Source: Fulvia fulva
Lineage: Eukaryota; Ascomycota; Dothideomycetes; Mycosphaerellales; Mycosphaerellaceae
Direction of reading: 5' to 3'
DNA length: 64,000 nucleotides
Assembly: GCF_020509005.1 (NCBI RefSeq)
Contig: NC_063014.1
Coordinates: 2,480,001-2,544,000 of the forward strand
Shown here: positions 47,336 through 59,159 of the stretch, piece by piece
Layout: each line of letters starts with the position of its first letter
Numbering within the stretch: the first letter of the stretch is position 1
Made by a program: the position numbers and the translations under genes
The notes under the pieces: generated by a model
What the model was told of the DNA's origin: nothing
The model's database searches: none
Seen by the model: the letters and a program-made list of their open reading frames with translations, nothing else

Positions 47336-50191
47336 TCGCTTCGTTCGCTAGTTACGCGTACTAAGGTAGACTAGATCGCCGACCTCGTATCGTAGTATAA
47401 TCGTACGGTAACCGTTAGTATAATCTATCTAGCTTACTTATACTATTTCTATTAAATCCCGAAGTCTATATCTTAGGTTAGTTATACGGCGAGCGAATAC
47501 CTTAGTAGATTATACGTCGAGCCGTTACTTATATAGTAGTAATACTTATAGTAGGTTAAGTTTAGTATTAGCGTATCGTAGGTTCTTACCGATATTTACT
47601 ATAAACGGGCTTACTCCTATAGTCTTAGAGACGTAGTCGTTAGCGGTAAACTCTACGAGAGGTAACTAATCTAGCTAATTGTCCTATATATAGCTAATAA
47701 ATACGCGTAAATATTGTTCTATTATCTTGTTCGTATTCTCGCTTTAACTATCGGTCTCCGGATAGTAACCCGTTAAGATCTTACGTTTAATCTATAGTAG
47801 CTTATAGAGCCGCCCCTAAAAGGCGGAGATCTACTAAGGCCCGCGGTCTAATATAATTGTCTTCGGTAGGCCGTAGCGTAAAAAGATGTACTTAATATAG
47901 ATATAGGCGATATATTCGGCTATTATCTTAAGAATAGGAATATAATGTTACTCCTTCCCTAAGCGGTCCGTAACTATTAGTACGTTCTCGTAGATCTAGC
48001 TATCTACCGTATACCTTACTAGGGGTAGATTGACTATAAAGTCTATTACGACATCGTCCTAAGTATCGAGTAGAACTAGTAGCGGTATAAGTAGCCCGTT
48101 TTAAGGTTTATTAATACTACGGCTATTACGGTATATCTAATAGGCGCGTACGAAGGACCTAATAAAACGAGTTATTCGAGGCTATATATAGTACCGTAAT
48201 ACTAATCTACTCGTAGTAGTCTTTCCTAGGTGTCCTACTACTAGCGTATTATAGAAGGCTTTAATAATACGTATATAGATAGTATTCTCTTTATCGTCTA
48301 TAGGCGGGATAAAAAGGCTATGTCCGCTATATCGGTTCTTACTATAGATTATACTATCGATTAGTATTATATGTTTATCGTCGATCTTAATCTTACGAAG
48401 GAGCTTAACGGGTTCACCGGCTACTAGCTAAGTCGTAGCCTCTATCGTATCTTCTTATTTATATAACTTACTAATGTCGGTAGCTAGTTATTAATCTACG
48501 ACTACTCCTACTTCTAAGGCAGACAGTCGGAGAATCGTACTTTTAGAGACTAAAAGGAAGTACTCTAGTTTTAGTAGGATCCGGTCCTATTAGGTATACC
48601 TCGGGTCGGACTTGTCTTATAGAATTATATCCTAGGAGCGTCGTATAAGACTATCTAGCTTTGCCCCTTATACGACTAGTCTATATACGATCTTAAAGAA
48701 GAATTATGATAGGAACTCGGCCTATCTCGCTTGTCGACGATTTAGCTATTTCGAACTTATAAAGTACTCGAGGTTCTTATAGTCGCTATATACGAGTATA
48801 GGGCGGCCGCTCGGGTCTTATAGGTTTTCGAAGTCGGATTCTTTATCGATATTACCTACTATAAGCTTAGGTCTCTATTCTTCGAAAGCTTTGATAATAG
48901 TAAGTAGCTCCTTATTATAGATGTCGTAATTATATTCTTACGGGCTTATTTTATTAGATAAGTATATAATAGGTCTTAAGATGTTATCCTTATCGTATTA
49001 AGACAGTACCGCCGTAGTGACGAAGTCGCTAGTATCTGTTTTAAGGACGGTTCTACGCCCTAGAATGAACATTATAAGGACAGTACCCTCTATATCGGTA
49101 AACGCTTACTTTAGCCTATCGAAGGCCTTTTAATACTCTTCGGTCTACTACTAAGGTATGTCTTTCTTAGTTAGCTTTACTATAGGTAGTACTATCTTGC
49201 TATAGTCCTTAAAAAAGCGCCGATAAAAGCCGGAGAAGCTATTAAACGTAATGATATCTTTAATATTAGCCGGTATACCCTATTCTCGTATCGCTTATAC
49301 CTTAGCCGGATCTATTAAGACTCCGTTCTTGCTAATAATAAGAACTGAGTACTTAGTATATTAGGTATAAAACTCGTACTTAGTAATATCGAGTTATAGG
49401 CCGGCCTCGCCGTATTTCTAGAGCACCTTCTTTATATATTCGATATATTCTTCTAAGGTGTCACTAAATATTAAGATTTTATCGAGGTATACCGAGGCGA
49501 AATTATCTATAAACTCCCTTAGAGTATTATTAATATAAGACTAAAACGTCCCTAGGGCGTTATATAGACCAAACGGTAATATAAGGCATTTGAACTACTT
49601 ATATCTTATAGTAAAAGCTATTAGCTATTCTAAGCCTTTAGTAATCCCTATACGATTAAAGGCTATAATAACATCGAGTTTAGTAAAGTACTTCTTTCCT
49701 ACAATACGGTTAAGGGTATCCTATATAAGGGGAATTGGATATCTTGACTTACTAGTACGTTCGTTTATACTACAATAGTCGATATATACTCGTAGGCCTC
49801 TACCGGGTTTCTTAACGATAAGGACTAGTAAAGAGGTATCTACTCTACCTTAGTATCGGCGTATACCCTTCTAGGTAAGCTGTTCGTTGACCTAATAGGC
49901 GATGATCTTATCTTCTTAGTTTAATATACGGTATAGTCTACTAAATAGAGGAGTCGCGCTAGGTTTAAGCTTAATCTCGTAATCTATACCTAGCCGGTAA
50001 GGTAGAAGCTCCTTTACGTCTTACTTTAAGAAGCAATACGCGAAGTCAAAATAGATAGGTAGGAAGTGATCCTTTAGATTAATAACTTCCGCCTTCTTCT
50101 CTATAAACCTATCTATATCGGACTACGTATATATCTTATAGGCGGAAAGTGTCGGACTAACGCGTTACGCTACTAGTATAAACGCCGCTAG

Positions 50192-51271
50192 GTCGACGAC
50201 GAGAATCACCTGTACGTAGTGTCGGCTACGAACCTCTCGTCTAGCTACGAGAGAGCTAAGTATTCTCACGCTAGAGCGTCGTAGGCGCGACGGGCGCGTA
50301 GCGTAGGCGAAGCCGCGGCGAATAGAGGACTACTAGCAAAACGGGTATAAAAACTATCCGACGAGCGTGTACTCGTGTCGGGAGCGAGTCCCTCTTCTTT
50401 CTACGTGTAAGAAGGGCGCGGAACCGTGGCCTATACGCTCGACAGGACACCTCTAGTATAAGTGCAGAATTTTTACCTCCGGAGACCGTAAACCGAGCGG
50501 GCTAAGCGACGAACATTAGACGAGCGGACTATAGAACAACAACTAAGCGGACTATATAACGGCGTCGAGCGGACTACGAAACAATCTAGTGTTTGCTAGC
50601 GGGCAATACGGTAGGTAGGTAGACACGCGACGAAGCCTATAAGGGCCTATTGAACACCCGGTATAGGAACGAGGGTTTTGCCTAAGGCACTGCCTATCCC
50701 GCTACACAACGCACCTAGTCTAACATAGTAGATTGCGACGAGGAAAAGACGATAGCCTAAGCAAGGAAAAGACGGCTATTAGGACGGGGAAAAGACGTAT
50801 AATACAAGTGGATTAGTTCTGTGATCGGGGAGGATCGAGGGCAGGGTGATAAGGAACTTTATATTAGTTAGTAGGTAGAAACGTAAGGAGTACGCTACCC
50901 GGCGTAGTGTGTGCCCCGAGCAAACCTACGAGGCATAGACGGCCGCTTTCTAGAGATAGGCTACGGTAACGCGAAGGGCGTCAAAACCTAGGGCGTAGTG
51001 TATACTAGTAGCGACGGCTGACACTATCTATATAGCCCGAGAGGACGGATACGTATGTCGGTTAATAGAGAGCACTAAAGGGCTCAGGCCTATAGAGGTG
51101 GATATTGGCTTAAGGAGCAAATAGGGAGGGAGGGCGTAGAGGGAAGCTTTTGCTCCGGGCTAACCTCTCGAAACGAGGCTATACGGTAGTGCTAGATAAG
51201 TAGGAAAGCGCGGTTAAGACTTATTACCTTATCTCGTAGCTAGCTTACTAAATACGATTCCTTCCTTACTA
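50192..51271 (+). repeat. WEIRD-like module, copy 1
   Basis: 1080 bp, near-identical to 56,894-57,972. It starts GTCGACGACGAGAATCACC and ends CCTTCCTTACTA. No protein-like frame is visible. Small inverted repeats occur, for example CTCTCGT-CTAGCT-ACGAGAG near 50,232-50,255. It keeps more CA and TG than the gypsy DNA around it. Differences between copies are transitions where I compared them. Confidence 0.85.
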
Positions 51272-54200
51272 ACGACCTAGGCAACAATCGCGAGCCAACC
51301 TACCCCCCCTTAAAGCACAGTACTACGAGTCTATATTACGGACTAGAAAGAGAAGGAAGAGATAGGAAAGATGACCGGGAGGGAGATAGTCGAGAAGATC
51401 GGAGTAAAGGGAATAGTAGGGGTAAGGGCAGATAATAAAGGGGTCAAGCTGTTTATAGCACACGTATAGGATAAGAAGGCCCTCGAAATAAACAAGGAGT
51501 AGACACTGAAGATCGGGAGCATAGCGAAAGTCTCCTATTAACAGTATATAGTAATTACGTATAGGGTCCTACGAACCTTTAATATATAAAGGGATACACC
51601 AAACCTCTAGAGGCAAAACTAGGTAATAGCACTAGGACTATAGATCACAAAGACAGCGTAGGTCAAGAAGAAGATAGAGGAGGGTAAGAGGGCCTCCTCG
51701 CTGATCTTATAGGTTGTAATACTAGAGTAAGCGAACAAGGTCTTAGACCAAGGGTTGTACTAGGACTTTGAGAGGCTAGATATAGAAATCTATTAGAGCA
51801 ACTATAGAATCCTTTAATGTTTCAACTGTCAACAGTACGGACATATTGCCCTAAAGTGTAGCAAAGCCACACTAGTCTGCTTACACTATGCTAGTGATCA
51901 CGCGACCTAAGAGTGCTAAAAACGGAAGGAGGATATAAGATGCGTAGTATGTAGGAGAAAACACCCGGCATAGTCAAACTAATGCCTAGTTAGACTATCA
52001 GCCTAGTAGAGAGCGCGGGAAGCAAGGGTAACAACACTAACTAGGTTCCTAGTAGGTGAACAGAAACAACTAGAGAGAACCACCCACCCGAATAAGAGAC
52101 CCCGGCCACAAGAGGAGCTATAAATAGTACTAGTAATAGGGAGACTAACGTTCTTATACAAGGCAGCGCAGAGCAATGGACAAATGAGAATTAACCAAAT
52201 GATAGGGAGCCAACCCTAAAGGGAAGAACAGGAGGAGGGACGGGAAAACCAATAGCAAGACTAATAGCAAGACTAAACGGACCTAGACACAAACATGTCC
52301 TGATGCCTTACACTAATAGACTATTAATCATTTAGTATAATGTGAACAGAAGCAAAGACAAGGTCTAAAGGAGCTTTCTACAAGCCTTAGACCCGGAGGA
52401 ACACCACATTATAGCAATATAGGAACTATAGATCAACCTATACTCTAGGATTCTATCAACTGTGCGAGACCCGAGATACCACGTAGTAATAAACAGAACC
52501 GAGGGAGTCCCACGAACTTGTATCTATGTCAGTAAGAAGGTACTAGTAGAGGACTAGTAGGCCTGGCCGAGAACCGATAGGGATATCACTATAGTACAGC
52601 TCAAAACAACTTAAGGCTAAGTCCTAATCTATAGCGTATATAACCCACCTCTAGAGTCCAGAAGCAGCACACAACTACATACGCTAGGAAGGCTCCCGGA
52701 AGCAATGGACCAACAAAACCACAACATCGTAATAGGAGATTTCAACCTCTATTACCTAAAGTAGGGATCGGACTTCACCCTAGTACACTACTTCTTAGTA
52801 GGGAGGCTCATTAGTCAGATAGAAACAGCCCAAATGGACTTGATCACGCCAAAGGGAACAGAAACTTGGGCTAGAAACAACAGTTCTAGCACGCTAGACC
52901 TATACTTTATGTCCTACGCCTTAACACGACGGGTAGAAAGCTGTATAGTCAATGACTAACTAGAGTCCTTATTAGACTACTATCCAATCCAAACCGACAT
53001 CTAACTCATAGTTAAGGAGGAGAGGGAACCTAAGAGGAGGCTCTGCTAGAAGCAGGCCGAGTGGACACTAGTATAGTAGCGGCTAGAAGGCGAACTAGAA
53101 TAGGTGAACATTGATAATATACATATAACGGAGGGGATTGACCAAGCAGTAGAGCAGCTAATAGAAGCTATATAAAGGGCAGCCTAGGCCTATATACCTA
53201 AGAAGAGATGGTCGCTATACTAGAAGCTATACTAGACACTAGAGTGCATAGCCAAAGTCAAGGAGGCAAGGAGAGTAAGAAGGAGATAGGAGCAACGACG
53301 CACCTAAGTAAACTAGGAAGCCTATAACAACGCGTACAAAGTAAAGAAGGCGTAGATCAGAAGAGACAAGACGTAGGAGTAGAGGTCAACTATAGGGATG
53401 ATTATAGAACACCCGGAACAAATCTGGAGACTAGCAGAATAGGCTAGGAAACTAGACGAGGAACGAAACTCCCCGCCCTAGTTTCCCTTAATATAGGACT
53501 AAGACGGGGAAACGCAAACCACTCCGATAGGGAAAGCGAAAGTATTCGTAGACCACTTCTTCGGGACTTAGGTAGAGGCAGACCTAAGCAACATCCTAGG
53601 AACATATATTCCTCCGCTAAGGGAGGCTAACTAGCAAGTGTCTACTATAGAGATCGGAAACATTATTAAGAAACTGAAGGGCAACAAAGCCCTAGGCCTA
53701 GACAAGATCCCTAACTGTTACCTAAAAGCTAGTAGTAGCCTTATTACTCCAGTACTTACGCCAATCTTTACCTAGTGTATAAAGTAGGGGTATTACCTAA
53801 AGGCCTTTAGGCAATCACTGACTTACGTCCTAAGGAAACCCTAAAAGGAAGACTATACTAAGTTGAAGTCATATAGACCAATTGCGTTACTGAACATACT
53901 AGGGAAGCTCCTAGAGAAGGTCGTGGCTATAAGGCTCACCGGAATAGTAGAAGAACATAACCTCCTCCCGGTAACGTAAATAGGGGGGAGACAAAAGAGA
54001 TCTACCCTTATAGCAGTCGAACTGATCATAGAGCAAATCAGACATATCTGGCACTATAGCAACAACAAGGTAGCCTTACTACTTTTACTAGACATATTAG
54101 GGGCTTTCGACAATATGTCCTACGTAAGGCTCCTACACATCCTTAGAACAAAAAGCATCCTAGTCTAGATAGTACACTTTGTGTAGTCATTCCTTAAGGA

Positions 54201-55907
54201 CAGAACAACTCAGATCCTCCTAGGGTCCTTTAAAGCCCCGTAGACCCCAATTGCGAACACGGGCATCCTATAGGGCTCTACACTCTCCCTAATTCTGTTC
54301 CTCCTCTTTATAGCCGACCTGACCCTACTCCTAGAAACAGTAAACACCTCAGCATCGGGGTTCGTAGATAACACAAATATCCTAGCGTAGTCGGGGTCTA
54401 TAGAGGAAAACTACGCACTCCTAGAGGAGAGACATAGACAATGCGAAAAGTAGGCAAGAGAGCATAGGGCAAAATTCGTACCGGACAAGTACCAACTTAT
54501 CTATTTTAGTAAGGCAAAGACAAAACACAACTTAGTAGTACTAGTAAAAATCCAGGGGTTCGAGACCTATCCTACAAGGGAACTTAGAGTCCTTAGGATA
54601 TAGCTAGACCCGAAACTTAGCTAGGGACTACAAGTGAAGAAGGCGTAAGCGAGAGCGGACACTAATAGACAATTAATCGAGAGACTTACTACGTCAACCT
54701 AGGGAGCGACCTTTACAAAGGCCCAGACTATGTACAAGGCCATTGTCAAGCCCGTAATGCTATATAGAGCAGCAATTTGGGCAGCGGAAAAACACATCCC
54801 GAAGAGAATTAAGGACCCCCTTAATAGAGCGTAGGCAGCCTGCCTAAAGAGAGTACTAGGGGCATACAAGTCAACCCCTCACAGGACAATAGAAATAGAA
54901 TCAGGTACAGCCCCTATTAGGGAGTACCTCTAGGGCATGAGGTGTCAATACGTAGAGAAGACATCAGTATACCTAGCCTAGGGAACTATCTAAGTAGCTA
55001 CTCAAAGGATAAGAACCTAGTAGGAGAGGAGGAGAAGACCTAACCGGCTATATATAATCCTATAGAAGGAAGCAGACCTAAAAACATCACAGGAAATCCT
55101 AGCAGCCCTTGAACAGAGAGAAGCTCTGAGGGAGCAAGCTAACACAGGGGACAAAGGGAAAAAGAAGCAAAGCTAAGCAGAAAGGATCGTAGGTCACCTA
55201 TAGGAAACGCGTTAGAACCAAAAACCGGTGAGGCTAGGAGCCCTACTAGCGGCCAGGACCTTCGGGAGGTATAACTACCTTATCTACAAAGACCTAAAGA
55301 GGGCGGAAGCAAGCATAGCTATCTAGATTCGCTCTAAGTACATTGGGCTAAGAGCATACTTACACCAAAGAAGAGTCCTAGGATACGATTCCAAACGTTG
55401 CCCCTATAGCTACCTATCCTAAAACCCGGAGCACATAGTGCTGAACTGTACTAAGTAGGTAAAAGGGAGAAGCTAGTAGAGGGCGAAGGCAAGAGACAGG
55501 CAATACTAGGCCATCATCTAGGACAGACAAGATATAAGGAGAGTAACAAGATAGATCCTTAACGAGGACTACCTAGAGCAATTCTCCCTAGCAGTAGAAA
55601 CGGAAAGGTGGATAGAGAGGAGGGAGAGAGAGAGAAGAGCCGGGGAAACAGAAGGGAGAAAGGGAATCGAGAGGAGGACATCACTAGGGTTACGGGCAAG
55701 GTAGTCATAGGGTAACAACTATGACACTAGCGTACCCTAAAGGAAGGAGAACGAAAGGACAAGACAGGAAAGAACGAGGAGGGCAAAGACGAGGAGGTTT
55801 TCATCCGTTAATCGGGTTTCCTACCTACACAAATAGACCTAAATAGCGAGAGACCTGTATAGGCCATAGGGCACTAAAACAGGCGAATGAATAATCTATC
55901 TATCTAT
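50192..55907 (+). mobile_element. Composite element D: 1.08 kb module fused to 5'-truncated LINE
   Basis: The first 1080 bp (50,192-51,271) are the non-coding module described separately. At 51,271 the sequence passes directly into the middle of a LINE ORF1, at the point equal to about residue 95 of the intact LINE ORF1 (TW-ATIASQ, VYITD, KEKEEIGKMTGREIVEKIG). ORF1 continues through CFNCQQYGHIALKC. ORF2 starts at about 52,300 with a TGATG stop-start overlap and has endonuclease, RT (GFVDNTNILA near 54.36 kb) and a Cys/His end. It terminates near 55,907 in an ATCT-type tail. Stops are TAG at Gln/Trp sites. The LINE resembles the intact copy more than A/B. No target-site duplication is found: the left flank is gypsy-2 (minus) and the right flank is gypsy-3 (plus). 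Confidence 0.8.
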
Positions 55908-56893
55908 AAATAAGGGCATTAAGATAGACCTAGCTAAGATTAAATACGTTAAGAATTAGCCTATACCCGCGAATGTCACCGACATCTTGTCGTTTATAGG
56001 GTTTACTAACTTCTACCGTAGGTTTATTAAGGATTTCAGTAAGATCTACTTATTTATAACGAAGCTTACGAGGAAAAATGTTCTATAGGACTAGTCTCTA
56101 GTATATTAATAGGCATTCGAGGCATTAAAGTAAGCATTTATCGGTACGCCTACCTTAAAACACTTCTACCTAGGGCGAGAGACTATTCTAGAAACAGATG
56201 CCTTAGATTACGTAATAGTAGTAGTACTCTTATAACGTAACGAGCGAGGAGTATTACATCCTATCGCTTATATATTTAAGAAGATAGATCCCTAGTAATA
56301 TAACTACGACATTTACGATAAGGAGCTCCTAGCTATTATATAAGCTTTTAAGGAATAGCGACCGGAGCTAACTATTAACAAATATAGTACCGACGATTAT
56401 AAGAATCTACTAGACCTAGAATCTAAGGACAAGCCGACGCTTATATACTCCGATTATAAGAACCTCGAATAGTTTATAAGTACGAAGCAATTGAACCGTA
56501 GATAAGCTCGCTAGGCCGAGTTTCTCTCGTAGTTCTTCTTTTAGATCGTCTATAGGCTAGGACTTTAAGGTACTAAGCTAGATAGCTTAACCCGACGTTT
56601 ATAGGACTTACCGAAGCCTAGAGACCTAGATAACCTACGAAACTAATAGTAGTATTAGGTATTATTAGGCCTAGATTATATCCTAAACCTATCGTCTACT
56701 AGAGTGTTATCGGTATATACTAATAACGTTATAACCTCGCTTACGACCGCTATTTAGGGACTCTATACGTAACTAGAGGCTAAGGAAGCCGTTTAATAGC
56801 TAGAAAGAGATAAACTATATACCTTACTAAGGAAGTGCCGTATCGATAATCGTTATATAGTCCTAGTCGGAGGTATAATATATATTAAGAATA
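55908..56893 (+). mobile_element. gypsy-3, middle part: end of RT, RNase H, integrase start
   Basis: The frame begins KGIKIDLAKIKYVKN, the end of a gypsy RT, continuing with [17 protein letters not shown], RNase H (ETDALDY, YDKELLAII, YSDYKNLE-F) and the integrase lead-in (LRKCRIDNRYIVLVGG). It fits downstream of the gypsy RT broken at 41,395, lacking about 40 codons. Composite C is inserted at 56,893. Confidence 0.7.
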
Positions 56894-57972
56894 GTCGACG
56901 ACGAGAATCACCTGTACGTAGTGTCGGCTACGAACCTCTCGTCTAGCTACGAGAGAGCCAAGTATTCTTACGCTAGAGCGTCGTAGGCGCGACGGGCGCG
57001 TAACGTAGGCGAAGCCGCGGCGAACAGAGGACTACTAGCAAAACGGGTATAAAAACTATCCGACGAGCGTGTACTTGTGTCGGGAGCGAGTCCCTCTTCT
57101 TTCTACGTGTAAGAAGGGCGCGGAACCGTGGCCTATACGCTCGACAGGACACCTCTAGTATAAGTGCAGAATTTTCACCTCCGGAGACCGTAAACCGAGC
57201 GGGCTAAGCGACGAACATTAGACGAGCGGACTATAGAACAACAACTAAGCGGACTATATAACGGCGTCGAGCGGACTACGAAACAATCTAGTGTTTGCTA
57301 GCGGGCAATACGGTAGGTAGGTGGACACGCGACGAAGCCTATAAGGGCCTATTAAACACCCGGTATAGGAACGAGGGTTTTGCCTAAGGCACTACCTGTC
57401 CCGCTACACAACGCACCTAGTCTGATATAGTAGATTGCGACGAGGAAAAGACGATAGCCTAAGTAAGGAAAAGACGGCTATTAGGACGGGGAAAAGACGT
57501 ATAATACAAGTGGATTAGTTCTGTGATCGGGGAGGATCGAGGGCAGGGTAATAAGGAACTTCATATTAGTTAGTAGGTAGAAACGTAAGGAGTACGCTGC
57601 CCGGCGTAGTGTGTGCCCCGAGCAAACCTACGAGGTATAGACGGCCGCTTTCTAGAGATAGGCTACGGTAACGCGAAGGGCGTCAAAACCTAGGGCGTGG
57701 TGTATACTAGTAGCGACGGCTGACACTGTCTATATAGCCCGAGAGGACGGATACGCATGTCGGTCAATAGAGAGTACTAAAGGGCTTAGGCCTATAGAGG
57801 TGGATATTGGCTTAAGGAGCAAACAGGGAGGGAGGGCGTAGAGGGAAGCTTTTACTCCGGGCTAACCTCTCGAAACGAGGCTATACGGTAGTACTAGATA
57901 AGTAGGAAAGCGCGGTTAAGACTTGTTACCTTATCTCGTAGCTAGCTTACTAAATACGATTCCTTCCTTACT
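56894..57972 (+). repeat. WEIRD-like module, copy 2
   Basis: 1079 bp second copy of the module at 50,192-51,271; both copies lose similarity to each other immediately after the shared CTTACTA. Confidence 0.85.
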
Positions 57973-58836
57973 AGGGACTACGGACCTCCTACTTAGGCAA
58001 GTCGGCACAGTACCTAGTACAGAAGGTCATCGCTAGTACAGTCGTAAGGGCCCGCGAATCAGTACTAGCGTATAAGGGCATTCGACCCGGAAACGAGCCG
58101 AACTACCGGGCAAGGGACGAATAGCTAGTAACATAATAGGAAGGTAAGAAATCGTTTGTAGAGCAACTATAGAAAGAGAGGTGGAATAACTAGGTTGTAG
58201 GGCATAGTGGACGCCCTTAGCTAGCGGGACAACCTAAGGAATGGTTAGCTATAAAATCCGCGGTCAAGCACCCCCCGAAGCTTATCTACTACCGCCTTAC
58301 GAGGGCATAGAGTAGCATAGCAACCTAACTACGAAGCGAACACATCGGCCTCTAGGGGTACCTATTATAGAGGAAGGTTCTAGGATACACGAATACTAGC
58401 TGCCCCTACGGCTATCGCTCCTAGAACGTACGGCACGTACTCCTCGTCTGTCCGAGGTAGTCGCTAGGAAGGGGGGAGTAGATAGTAAAGGCGAGGAACC
58501 GGACGATTAGGGCACTTCTTAATAACGCTAAAGACCTACGGCGCATTACGAACTAGATACTAGAGAAGGGCTAGCTAGAATAGTACCGCCTAGTAGGAGC
58601 AGTATAGGAAGAGAGGACACGACGTAGCGCGACGAGACCGGCTAGGAGCGGGGGCTAACGGGGTAGTGATATAGACTACGTACGTTCAGAGGGAAAGCTA
58701 ATCTAGATAAGGAGTAGTCGGGGGCGGGAAGGGTTTTCACCTATTCGGGTTTCCCTTTATATATAACAATAGATATATACCTATATAGGCCGGATAGGGT
58801 CCTAGAACAGGGGAATGACAAATCTATCTATCTATC
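56894..58836 (+). mobile_element. Composite element C: module fused to LINE A/B-type 3' end
   Basis: The 1943 bp element is bounded by a perfect 13 bp duplication TATATTAAGAATA (56,881-56,893 and 58,837-58,849), so it inserted as one unit. Bases 56,894-57,972 are the 1.08 kb module; 57,973-58,836 match the last 0.86 kb of LINE A (from 37,041) and LINE B (up to about 43,204), including the ATCT-type tail. It is inserted within gypsy-3 integrase, whose frame continues after it (YSSYSLFVPPELEDNLD). Its LINE part has visibly fewer RIP changes than copy A. Confidence 0.87.
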
Positions 58837-58849
58837 TATATTAAGAATA

Positions 58850-59140
58850 TATATAGTAGTTATAGCCTATTCGTTCCTCCGGAGTTAGAAGATAATCTAG
58901 ATAAAGGTAAAATCCCGGTACGTACTCGTATTATATTACGAGACTATAGTACGAGAGTATAAGAGTATAGTATTAACGAAGTCGATAGCTAAAGAGAGAA
59001 GAGAGTCTAAGAACGAGGCCTATACTTAAAGGCCGAGATGTCGGGCGTCGGTATCGGGCCGAGTTTAGTTATCCGGGTCACGTGACCTAGGGTCACGTAA
59101 TCAGATTCGAATTCTTTACTTACGGAGCGGCCGTAATACT
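58850..59140. repeat. End of gypsy-3 and a minus-strand LTR-like sequence
   Basis: Up to about 58,940 the gypsy-3 integrase frame continues. The rest, read on the minus strand from 59,138, begins TAGTATTACGGCC directly after a purine run (AGAGAGGGGG), the polypurine-LTR arrangement seen in gypsy-1 and gypsy-2. It contains a palindrome-like pair GTCACGTGACC-TAGGGTCACGT. It may be the 3' LTR of gypsy-4. Confidence 0.45.
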
Positions 59141-59159
59141 ACCCCCTCTCTAAAACACC

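Larger units (their letters stand above)
41405..50191 (-). mobile_element. gypsy-2, minus strand, interrupted by LINE B; RIPed
   Basis: The reading is right to left. RT sequence lies at about 50.0-49.2 kb ([38 protein letters not shown]), then RNase H and integrase to 47,336; LINE B intervenes; then from 42,326 down come the integrase C-terminus and a chromodomain (RRYKYLV-WVGYSKPT-EPAKEL) to about 41,600. A polypurine tract (GAGAGGGGGGG on the minus strand) adjoins an LTR start at about 41,562. The 5' LTR, gag and protease are absent: the element ends at 50,191 against composite element D. Confidence 0.75.
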
